Shown here: positions 46,039 through 57,184 of the stretch, piece after piece
How positions within the stretch are numbered: position 1 is the stretch's first letter
Layout: each line of letters begins with the position of its first letter
Source of the DNA: Linnemannia elongata
Lineage: Eukaryota; Mortierellomycota; Mortierellomycetes; Mortierellales; Mortierellaceae
Reading direction: 5' to 3'
NCBI GenBank assembly: GCA_036320915.1
Contig: JAXBDG010000001.1
Span: forward strand, 2,294,001-2,358,000
DNA length: 64,000 nt
The notes under the pieces: generated by a model
What the model saw: only the letters and a program-made list of their open reading frames with translations
Database searches by the model: none
What the model was told of the DNA's origin: nothing
Position numbers and translations under genes: made by a program

Positions 46039-48891
46039 ATTTTGTGTATTCCTTGTTGGTGTTTGCCCCCTATGCGCACATTTTATTCACAAGTTTGTCT
46101 CTTTGTCTCTTTGTGATTGTCACCATCATCGTTACTAACGAACTTACTTTCTTGTATTTTGTATTTTATACGTGCATGGCGCATGTACCTAATAGGTCGC
46201 AGAACAGGCTAGCAAGACAATGCTGCGCATCTGTAACGTGGGAGGAAACCCCGACATCACTCGACATCTCAAAGACCTCTGCGACTGTATGGCTCACCCG
46301 GAAAAAGTACCCGCTGTTATGGAGAAGCTCTCCGCTACCACCTTCGTCGCCGACATGCACGGTCCTGCCTTGGCCATCATGGTCCCTCTCCTAGTCCGCG
46401 CCCTGAACGAACGCTCCACACATGTCCAACGTCAGACCACCATCATTGTCGACAACCTCTGTAAGCTGGTCAAGGATCCCGCAGAGGCTGGTCAGTTCTT
46501 GCCAGATCTACTGCCAGGACTGGAGCGCATCATCGACGTTGCTGCTGCACCCGAGATTCGTGCCTTGGCAACTGCTGCCCGCAACACTCTTATCAAAGCG
46601 GGAGGCGCTACCAAACTCGATTCTTCTGCACAGGCTAACTCGATCGTGCCCACGGAGACAGAGGCTCGCAACTTGGTCAATCGATCTGTGAGCAAGTTTG
46701 GTTTCTTTCCTTCCTTCTTTGACGCCGTTAAGGTTCACGTCGCTAATCTCTCGATTGTTTTGATCAAGGAGGAGAACTTGTCGCCTCGCGAGTGGAATCA
46801 GATCTTGGCGCCCTACTTCACAGCATTCCTCTCTCCATTGGATTCGTCTGCAGTGGTTAAGGTTGTTCTGGACCATTATATCGATTTAGATCGCAAACTA
46901 AACGGAGAGGGATCGGTCGAAGACAATGAGGATGGCGAAGAACTGTGCAACATTGACTTTTCTCTCGCCTACGGTGGTATGATGCTTCTCAACCACACAA
47001 AGCTCAAGTTGCACCGTGGACATCGCTATGGTCTCTGTGGTCCCAACGGCGCTGGAAAGTCGACATTGATGCGAGCCATCTCCTTGAATAAGCTGGACGG
47101 GTTCCCATCGCCTGATGTCCTCCGCACGGTCTTTGTCGAGCATGCTCTGCAAGGAGAGAAGGGAGAGATGGGCGTTGCAGACTTTGTTGCATCGGATGCC
47201 AAGCTGGCCAGTACTTCTCACAAGGAGATTGCCAAGGCATTGGCGTCTGTTGGGTTCACGGACGAGATGCAGAAAAGGAAGGTTGCTTCCCTGTCAGGAG
47301 GTTGGAAGATGAAGTTGGAGCTGGCTCGCGCGATGTTGATGAACGCCGATATTCTGCTGCTGGACGAACCCACCAATCACTTGGATGTCACCAACGTCAA
47401 ATGGCTGGAGGACTACCTCATCAGCCAGACCAATGTCACCTCGATTATCGTCTCTCACGACTCTAGTTTCCTCGACAATGTGTGTACCAACATTCTTCAC
47501 TACGAGCGCAAGAAGCTAAAGATGTACAAGGGCAACCTGTCTGAGTTTGTCAAGCTGAAGCCTGAGGCAAAGTCTTACTACACTCTGGCAGCGACATCGG
47601 TCAAGTTTGAGTTTCCCAAGCCCAGTTTCCTGGTAGGCGTCAAGTCCAACACCAAGGCGATCATGAAACTGTCCCACTGCACCTACACCTACCCAGGCAA
47701 CACCAAACCATCGCTCTTTGACGTTTCAGTTCAGCTGTCGCTCTCGTCACGTGTTGGAGTCATCGGTCCCAATGGAGCAGGAAAGTCGACTATGATCAAG
47801 CTGTTGACTGGGGAGGCGTCTCCTCAGGAGGGTACTGCGTGGAGACATCCCAACCTTCGTATCGGCTACGTGGCCCAGCATGCATTCCACCATCTCGAGC
47901 AACATCTGGAAAAGACACCAAACGCATACATCCAGTGGCGATACCAGGGAGGAGCAGACCGAGAGGTCCTCGAGAAGCCTACAGTCGCGATGTCAGAGGA
48001 GGAGGAAAAGCAGATGGAGACTTGGGTGACCGGAGGAGACGGAAGCAAGCGCCAGGTCGAGGCGATCATGGGACGACAAAAGCTGAAAAAGTCGTACCAG
48101 TACGAGATCAAGTGGAAGAACCACGTGCACAAGTTCAACACCTGGATGTCTCGGGAGCGGTTGCTTGAGCTCGGATTCGAGAAGCTGGTGCGACAGTTTG
48201 ATGATCGTGAGGCTTCGAGGGAGGGATTGGGCTACCGTGAATTGACGCCATCAAGTATCCGTCGGCACTTGGAAGATGTTGGACTGGATGGCGACATTGC
48301 AGACCACAACGTGATTAGCGGACTGTCGGGTGGACAAAAGGTCAAGGTGGTCATTGCCGCTGCTATGTGGAATAACCCTCATATGCTGGTCCTGGACGAG
48401 CCTACAAACTACTTGGATCGTGAAGCTCTAGGAGGACTGGCGGTGGCAATCCGACACTGGGGAGGAGCTGTGATTATGATTTCTCACAACAAGGAGTTTA
48501 TGAGCGCGTTATGTCCAGAAACATGGTCGGTCAGTGCAGGAAGAATCACGATTCAGGGCAAGACTGCTGTTGAGGAAGGCAACTTTGAGGAGGCGGAGAA
48601 ACCGATTGTTGTTGTGAACAAGAAGAAGAAGAAGAGCCGGAATGAGATCAAGGCTCAAGAGATCCGTCGTCGTCTCCGTCATCTCGAGTGGCTCGCCTCG
48701 GACAAAGGCACCCCTAAGCCCGTACGTCTCTTCTGCCCTGCTGCCTTTTTGTTCATGTTGTGATATTTGCTGTGTTGTGTTTGAGTCCATGTGTGCTATA
48801 TGTCTTTGTCATGTGTTTATTATACTAATCCACACGTCTTGCTTGTATATGTTCACTCGTGCTCAATTAGCCTGACACGGATAGTGACTAA
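45295..48891 (+). CDS. TEF3: translation elongation factor 3 (eEF3, ABCF ATPase)
   Basis: Three exons (45295-45879, 46196-48721, 48871-48891) give 1043 residues, almost exactly the length of the yeast factor. Seen: N-terminal HEAT region; first ABC domain with Walker A GPNGAGKST (about residue 477), signature LSGGWKMKLELARAML and DEPTNHLD; second ABC domain with GPNGAGKST (about 719), a chromodomain-like insert (SYQYEIKWKN), signature LSGGQKVKVV and DEPTNYLD; and a lysine-rich C-tail. The last exon is a 21-nt microexon coding PDTDSD and the stop. Intron 1 (316 bp) carries a 32-nt T run. eEF3 drives E-site tRNA release and late translocation on the ribosome and is characteristic of fungi. The start follows from the alignment of MISSEAPP and length. 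Confidence 0.97.
46006..46037. repeat. 32-nt T homopolymer in eEF3 intron 1
   Basis: Uninterrupted T run on the coding strand, about 160 bp before the acceptor, too far to be a normal polypyrimidine tract. Confidence 0.9.
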
Positions 48892-50478
48892 GAGGAGACA
48901 AGGTCGTCCAAGCACGATGAGTGTTGAGTCCTTGTGGACGTTTTGTCTCCAGCAGCCCTTTTTATTATCCTTTGGCCCTATTAGAAGATTGTAAACAACC
49001 CCATATAAAAAAAAAAAAATCCATGCACACAATTTGCACGCTCTTTTTTTCCTCTCTCTTTCCAAGATTGCCGGGCGATAACCAATGAACGTTTTCAGGT
49101 GTCTCACGGACCAACATATGCATGGTCCATTCGAGATAAGCAAACGCCGCTGACACAAGGAAAAAACAATATATGTTTCCCGTAATCATCCACGTTCATA
49201 CCATATGAGGCAGACGGCGGCAATGTCTATGTGCCTGAACTGATGGGTGTCGGCATGCTTGATTGATTATATGCCTGGCGATTAGAGAGGGAAAAAGGAG
49301 AGGGGGGAAAACGATGACAGCTAGATAGAGTTTCATTCCTCTCCTCGCATATGATATGCTGGTCAGTATGTCTGTGTGTATGTGCATGTTTGCTTTGTAA
49401 GAAGGGCTTACTGAAGGTCTAAAGAGGAAAAAAAGGGGAGTGACAGACAGATAGCAAGGAGATAACAAGTACATTGGCCGCTGACAATGCGATGTTATGC
49501 ACGCCATGACTATTTGATTGTGCTGGGAAGAAATGACAGGTGTGCGATTGATATTGTGAGGAGAGACAATGACAAGGCTTGAGAAGATGTTGAAAGAGTA
49601 CTGAAGTGAGAAAGGAGAAAGCGGGCTTAGAGAGAGGGATGCCTCGTCTGTTGGATTAAGACTGTAAACGAGGGACATAGAGTTTAATTCGGGAATGGCT
49701 CCAGACTCCAGACTGGGTATGAGGCGCCCATGTGGAGATGGTTAAGAGTGGAGTCAGGTACACATGTACGCGCATCCATTCATGGCGTTTTGAAGGAGAT
49801 GAGGGTTGACTCTTGTTTAGTGGGTGCCTTGTTTATCCCCAACCAAGCAATCAATTGCTTCCTTTATCCTTCTTTATCCCTCCGCCATCTCCTTCCATCC
49901 TTCCATCCTTTCTTTCTATTCTTTTTCTCTCTTCTCCCTCTTTTTCCCCCAACCCAAACTCGGAAGAGAAGGAAGAAACGATCCCCGCTTTGACAATTTT
50001 TTTTTTTGGTTGCCTTTTTTTATATTCATTCACTCCTTGTTCGTCCTCCTTGAAATCATTTTATTCCTCGTCACACTTATGCAGTAACAGGGAGCAGCAC
50101 CCTTTCTGCCCCAACCCAACCCAACCCAAATCCCGATTTCAGACTCGTGTCCCTTGTTCTTCGTTGTGTCCCGCGCTGTCCCTTACTTTTTCTTACTTTT
50201 TCTTACTTTTTCTTACATTTTCTTACATTTTCTTACTTCTTTTAGTACTTTTCCTGTACTTTGCGCGCCACCACTTTTTTTTTTTTTTCTTTTCTTCTTC
50301 TTTTCTCTCACTTCCCCTTATCTGCTTCCTTCACTCCCCACTCTCCCCATTATCCTTCACTCACTCACCAACCACCAACGGGAGTTGATTCCCACAGCTA
50401 AAACTCATTCCTCACCACAAGGAGAGTCCTTCCATCAACCAACACATTCACCCACCCAGGAGAGTAAAGTCAAACCAC
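48892..50478. other. 1.6-kb intergenic region upstream of glycogenin
   Basis: Contains the eEF3 3' UTR and then the glycogenin promoter and leader. From about 49850 to 50390 the + strand is very pyrimidine-rich, with a 10-bp tandem array at 50181-50240 and an AACCC-type run near 50110. No coding sequence is supported. Confidence 0.55.
50181..50240. repeat. six tandem 10-bp TCTTACTTTT units
   Basis: Six consecutive decamers of the type TCTTACTTTT or TCTTACATTT in exact 10-bp register, 240-300 bp upstream of the glycogenin start codon. Confidence 0.85.
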
Positions 50479-53400
50479 ATGGAGGCCTACATCACCCTCC
50501 TCACAAACAACAACTATGCCAGCGGCGCATTGGTTCTCGCTCACTCCCTCAGGGCATCACAAACAACAAAGCAACTCGCCGTCCTCATCACCGCTGCCGT
50601 CTCACGGCCCATTCGCGACAGACTCGCTGCAGTCTTTGACTCGGTCATCGAAATCGGAGAGATCGATTCTCATTCAACAAAAAACCTAGCCCTCCTCGGT
50701 CGACCTGAACTCGGTATTACACTGACAAAGATCCATGTCTTCAACCAGACACAGTATTCTAAGGTCGTCTTTCTCGATGCCGACACGCTTGTCCTCAGGA
50801 ATATCGATGACCTGTTTGATACCGCCGCCAACGGATCGCTTGATGACGAGGATCGAAACAAGAGGTTTGCTGCCTCTCCCGACGCAGGTTGGCCCGACTG
50901 CTTCAACTCTGGCGTCTTTGTCTGCAAGCCCTCCTTCAAGGATTATACAGGCTTGATCCAGATGGCGAGCCAAGAAGGCACCTTCGATGGTAAAGAAACA
51001 TTTTCTTTCCTTCTCTCTCTCATGTCTATCTGTCCCTCCCCCCCCCCCTTTTTTTACTATTGTTCTTTGTGTTTCTGACCATTGCTTGCTCGCAGCAAAA
51101 TACTCAAACGGCAATCGATATTAACGACAACCATGTTCTTGTCCTCCCCCACCCCCTTTTTCTTGTATGTCCTTGTGTTCTTTTCTATGCCGCCCTTGAT
51201 GCTGGATACGTTTGATAGGTGGCGACCAAGGATTACTTAACAGTTACTTCAGTGGATGGTCCAGGGGTGAAGCCAGCAACCGATTGCCCTTCATCTACAA
51301 TACAACGCCGACAGCCTCTTACAGGTACGAGACACCCTATCGCTACAATGAACCAGAAACATATGCAAAAAGAATACGGCCAAGGCGGACTTGCTAAAAG
51401 GGAAAGGCTGAGGGAATGATGACACCAGTCCTCCACATGGTTGTGCGTTCCTTTTTACTTGTTTCCCTCTTTTTATTTGGTTATTTCACCTTCCCTTCTG
51501 ATTTTCCTTTTGGCACATGAATGGCAAGGTGTTGGCATTGTTCTTATTTTATTGTTATTTTTCATTGTCTGTCTTGTGTGGGAACGCAACAGTTGCTTAA
51601 CAACATGAAGATGACATTCGGGAACAAGGGTGGTGGTGGTGGTGGGTAAAAGGGAGAAGAGAGGAGGGAGAACTACGGACGGACCCATTCGGGCGACTAA
51701 GGGACAGGGGACAGAGAAGGGGGCTATCGATTTCAACAAAAGAACACTATCGTCTTGGTCGAGGAGGAGCGTGGGGACATTTTTTGTTTGTTTGTTTGTG
51801 TGGTTACTTTTCACTTTCTTTTTTTTTTTTCTTACATTCACGTTTTACCGTTCATCGTGGCCAACCCGCGTTACCTTTTCTTTATCTTGTCGTCCTCCCC
51901 TGCCTTGCATTGCCTTGCTTTGTGTCTTCACTACTTGTTGTATTATCTTTTTACTTTTGGTTGCTGCTCTCTTTAGTGAAGATCAATTTATTATTTTGTT
52001 GGGCCTTTTCCTTCTTGTTTTTAAAGGTCAACCGTGAACACAAGCAGCCTATCAACAAAACTAATGTGAACATGATACAGACCAACTCTCTCTGTGCACC
52101 CCTCCCTCTTCTTGTCCCCAATTGTAAAATAACCTTTGCCGCCGTATCCGATGACAACCCCTTCTTTTTTGCGGTCATGACCTCCTCTCCCCTTCTTTAT
52201 TTCCACTTCCGACCAGCCTTGTCTGTACTTGAAAAACAACACACAGGAACAAAAGACTCACTGTCTGTCTCTCCATGTCTTCTCTTTCCACTTAATGATA
52301 GTTATGCTCCCGCATACCAACAGTACAGGGACAGGCTAGCGGTTGTCCACTTTATAGGTAACTTCAAGCCCTGGCAATGGCTCCGTTTCGCAGACGGAGC
52401 GGTCTTCCCTCGCAACACCTCCTCCAAGGACTCAATCGATTTGGTCCAGCAATGGTGGAATGTCTTTGATAATTTTGTCGGCGGCAAGGTATGTTTATTT
52501 TTCTTGTATTTTACACTAAAATACGCAAGTGATGATGGAGGAAGGTGAGAAAGGAAGAGGACGGAGAAGTGAGAGAAGCGGATGATTGTGTATCAGGGGC
52601 GGGCATGACACCATACCCACCTGGGAGGCAGGACATTCTTTATCTATGAGAGCCTTTGGTTTGTTGTTTCTTTCTATCTGTGACGATATTCCCGACTCTT
52701 TGTGTTTGGGCTCACTTGCTGGAGGCATGTCTGGGCATTGGCTTAGGATGGCCTGAGCTCGCCCTGAGCTCTCTTAATTTTCCTTTATCTTTTGGAGGGG
52801 AATGAAAACAGAGTCGACAAAAATGCTGTAGGAGGGTGGTGTGAATGAGAGGAAAGATAGTCGAGTTGATAGACTGCTATCAAGATTAGTTACACCAGGA
52901 AGGTTAGGGTTGTCGGAAGAGAACAAAAAGGGGGAGCACCGTATTTGGCAACAAGAGAGGACCTCTCGTTCGATAGTTTGATGGGCACAAATCTCCCTTC
53001 AACATTCCTCATGGACAAAGAAAGAGCGATGGGCTTGGTTGTGGACGAAAAGGGCGTAAAGTGAAACCTGTCTTTCAGGGGAATCGGGACAACGACCCTA
53101 CGCCAGTAAACAAGACAAGCAAGGCAATGGAGTAGTGAGACTGACCGTTGTACATTTTTTTTTCCCTTTCGTGATGTTAATCTCAAACGTGGTTTTAGCC
53201 CTCGGATATCCACGATGTGGTACATGGTTACGACCTGCCACCCATCAGCCAATGGGACCATGTCGGTCTTGATGGACAGCCCCACGAACCGGATAAAGAG
53301 AAAAGGCCGCATTACGACGGGTGGTTCCAGGCATACGACCACCAGAACCAGGCCCAACAACCTCCTCAGGAAGGATATCCTGATCAATGGCAACCTCCAA

Positions 53401-56400
53401 TTCCACCCCGTCTGAGCGATAGGATAGAGTGGCTCCACGAACAGCACCACCACCAGCACCATGAACATCACCAAAATCATGAGCAGCATCATCACCAACA
53501 TCATGTGCACCATGATCACCATCAAAATGGGCACCACGAACATCATCAAAACGGTCACCATGAGCATCAGCACCACGGACACCACGAACACCATCAAAAT
53601 GGCCACCATGAGCACCACCATCATCATGGCCACCAGGAGCAGCACCAACATGAACACCATGAGCACAAACATGAACACCACCAGCATCATCATCATCACC
53701 ATGAGCAGAATGGACACCACGAGCATCATGACCATCACGAGCAACATCATCACCAGGAGCCCGCAGTTCCTCACCCTCCGACACATCATGAACCTCACTA
53801 TGCTTACAACCCTCATCATTTGACTGACTATCACTTCCAACCGCCTCCTCTGCCCCCAGTGATACCGTCGCTTCCCGAGCCCGATTCGCAGAGCTGGGGA
53901 CCAAATGATACGGTCAATGGCGCAGATGAGCGACAAACCCAACACAAGCGAACCACAAGTACTACCAGCGTTGACCGAGAGGCTAATCCTCACCACTTGA
54001 CGGACTATCGGTACAGACTGCCTCCCGTCGTTGACTCTCCTGATGTGGCCAACGGTGCGGCCAAGTTTGGTGCCATTATACCCGAGCCTGTCGGTCTTCC
54101 CGACATGTACTATCCCAACGCCTGGGATCTACCTGAAGATCCTAGAAAGGCACACCCCACTCTTGAGCACAAACCCCTTCAGATCGAGAATACTACGAAC
54201 GACGACAACACGTCGGTTCCTTCTGGTAAGGGGCGACCTATCTTTCCATGGGAGGCTAGTGGATCTGTCGCATCGACTTCTCGTACGCCTACCAGAAAGT
54301 ATTACAACTATGCCGCCAGTGCCGAAGAGCGGAAGCGCCAACACGATCTGGAGGTGACGAGACGCTTGGAGATCGAAGAAGAGGCGTTGAAGCAGATTCG
54401 TCTCCAGGAGCATGCCCGGTACGAGCGCGAGCGTCTCAAGGAGGAGGCTCAAGAGCAGGTGACAGGAAGCCAGGCGTTCGAGAACTTTAGGTTGGTCAAT
54501 GCCTGGGATGTTGATGTCGGAGTCCAGATGTCGATCTTGCAGAAGACGGAGAAGAGGCGGCCTAGGAGTCGCAAGAGCAGTGCTGGTGGATTCCGTAAGG
54601 GGTACGGCCTTGAGGATATGCTGGCATACGAAGCAAGGCAACGTCAAGAACAGTTTGAAGCCGAGCTGATCCAGCAGCGACTTGCTGAGGAGGAGCGTTG
54701 GCAGAAGGAGCAGGAGGAGGCAAGAATCAAGGAAGAAGAGCTTCGTCTCGAAAAGTTGCGGCTTGCCAAGATTGCCAAGATCCGAGCCCAAGAGCGTCTG
54801 AAGAAGCAGGAAGAGAGCTCGACCTATGTCTTTAGGAATGCCTGGGATCCGCCCAACATTGGAATTACCAAGAAGAAGCTGCGTATTGAGGATGAGGATA
54901 TCGAGTTCGCTCTTCCCCTCCGGCAGGACCGGAAATCTAGTGGATCGATGACTTTTGGATGGGGATCGTCGACTAGTGCCCCTACCCGTGAGGAGACCGT
55001 AGCTAGGGCAGGTCGTGTTGCAGTTGCTGCCGGAGGTGCCGCTGCCGCTGGTATCGCCTTGGCTGCTCGATCGGGAGCCTCCCAGGGCGGTGAGGAATCT
55101 GGCAAGGCGACCGTGGTCTCTAGTCGTACTGCTCGTAGTGCTGGCTCCGGTGCTGCAGTCATCAAGACAGAGGCAACCACGTCGTCCGTTGACACGGACA
55201 CCATTGCATCTAAAGCCACAAAGACCACTACCTCCTCGACATCGACGATCACAGAAGGCGCCACTTCAGCCAAGAAAACCACAGGCTCACAAGGTGTCAT
55301 CTCTTCGACAACAACCAAGATCACCGCTCCTGGCACCCACCGGTTCGTCAGAACCACCGTCAACACGACCATCACGCGCAGAAAATTTGTCAATGGCGTG
55401 GAGGTCAGCTCGGAAACCACGAGTAATACAACTGGAGGAGAAAAGATGTTTGAGATTCCTGCAGGTCCTCGCTCAGGTAGTTACTTTGTTGGCCAAGGAC
55501 GTCGTACCGAGTCTATTAGCCGCTCTCAAGAGGCAAGTCGCTTGACTGGCACTACCACCACCCGTGCCACTACTGCTACCACTGCCACGACCAACAAGGC
55601 CAGTACCCAGCGGACTATTACTTCGGGTCACACAAGCGAGATCAAGACAACGCACACCGAGGGGGACGAGTCGTCGCTTCTCGAAGGACACTCGTCGACG
55701 TTTGCCGAGGGACACAAGTCGATTCATACCGGAGGACAAAAGTCGGCCCATGGCACTCACGTTATCAGCAGTGTCGTGGCTCCTGTCACTGTGTACCAGG
55801 CTGGTCAGCAAGTCACCACAGCAGCTGCTACGACCAGCAGCACGACCGCGACAACTGCTACCACCACGTCAACCAGATCTGCTCTTCAAGATCCCAGTCA
55901 TTTGATGGTGTCCGGCTTGACATCCTCTTCCTCCCATTCGGGATCATCGGAATCGACATTCAGGACGGAGGTTGTTGAGGAGCCGAGGAGATTAGCCGGC
56001 CTGGCGCTTCAAATCAACACGGGTAGCCCGACCAAGGAGCGTCGTGTTGAGGAAGAGTGGGCGTCGGAGTACGAGGAGCGACAGAGAATCAACGATCTGC
56101 GAGAAAAAAATGCGTCCGCTGCGGCTGCAGCTGAGGCGATGCAGGTTCTGAACAGATACCCTCAGGCTACGGACCGATTTGCCACTAGACGGAGAGCCGA
56201 CAGCACCTCGAGCACCAAGAGCATTGGCGGTGGCAGTGCCTTGTATGCCAACGACCCTCACGCTTACAGTGCAGCGTTCCGCAGCAGTGCTGCCCGGGAG
56301 AAGAGCATAAAGACCTCCACAGCTCGATCGGACGCTTCAGGTGACGAGGACGACAATGTCTACCAAGAGGATCTAGATGAGCTCGAGTACTTTGGGACAA

Positions 56401-57184
56401 GGCATACGCGAGGTGTGCTTCCTTTGGGATCACCGTACATGCCGTCGACCCCATTGGCGGGTTCATCTCAACGGTACTCTGCGTACTCTGCATCAGCATC
56501 CGGTTTCTCGAGCAGAGCAGGCAGTCGCCCAACCACCCCTGGACCAGGGACACCGTCGCGTTTTGGACCTGGTACTCCCAAGTTGTCATCCAAGCGGGCG
56601 TTTGAACTGAAGCAAGGAACGATCAAGGGCCTGCAGCAGCCACAGTCACAATCGGAGCAGCAGCAGAGCGGCATGGGCGACTTTTCCAATTACAGGATCG
56701 AGTGGAACTGGAAGGAACTGTTGGGCAAGAAGCCTCGTCACTGGAGCGCCGAAGCGGGTGAAGAGTACTATGACCCCTACAACGCTGTAAGTTTCATAAT
56801 TTTTTTGTACCTTTGGGCATGTCATCGGTGTCGTTTTGACTGTCATGTCACCCTACTAACAATTTTTTTTCTCCTCTATCGAAATAGTTGTCGACGCATG
56901 GCTCATTGATTGATTCGGACGAGGACGACCATATCCTTCAATCATCGGACGAGGACTCTGAGGAGGAAGAAGAGGCGGCACTTCGAGCCCAGCAACAGAA
57001 GAAATCTGAAGGAGCTGAGGGGGCAGGATTCAGTAGGAGTAGCAGCAGCAGCAGTCTGCGTGGCAGTGGTGCGTTTGCGACTGGGGCAGACAATGATTTC
57101 ACACGCGAGTCCGAGTTTGTGATCCGTGGAGGCAAGATTGCTCGACGACGAAGCAGCATGGTCCTCGATCGCGAGCTGCTCTAA
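50479..57184 (+). CDS. glycogenin (GT8 glycogen primer) with very long C-terminal extension
   Basis: Five exons (50479-50989, 51219-51324, 52302-52488, 53199-56786, 56888-57184) give 1562 residues, several times the roughly 350 of animal glycogenin. Residues 1-270 are the GT8 domain: ITLLTNNNYASGALVLAHSL, the Mn-binding DxD in FLDADT (D100, D102), FNSGVFVCKPS, GDQGLLNSYFS, and HFIGNFKPWQW. Tyrosines 205, 207 and 212 (ASYSYAPAY, across the exon 2/3 junction) are candidates for self-glucosylation. The extension has a histidine-rich tract (about 346-463), three NAWD motifs (about 574, 701, 813), E/R/Q-rich coiled coil, S/T-rich sequence, and a conserved-looking end (YRIEWNWKELLGKKPRHWS). Known role: self-glucosylating primer that recruits glycogen synthase. 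Introns 2 (977 bp) and 3 (710 bp) are unusually long, so a small missed exon is possible. Confidence 0.88.
53432..53790 (+). repeat. histidine-codon-rich repeat tract within glycogenin
   Basis: Degenerate CAY-rich repeat coding about 120 residues made of H with E, Q, N and G (units such as HHQNGHHEH). Because of the triplet bias all nearby frames on both strands stay open. Confidence 0.9.

Noticed and set aside
53245..53904. Minus-strand frame of 219 codons rich in H, G, D and V
   Set aside because: Another antisense shadow of the same triplet repeat.
52890..53996. Minus-strand open frame of 368 codons, M/V/L-rich, resembling a membrane protein
   Set aside because: It is the reverse complement of the His-rich tract of glycogenin; CAY/CAN repeats read as ATG/GTG on the other strand. 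The + strand reading has conserved flanks and proper splice sites.
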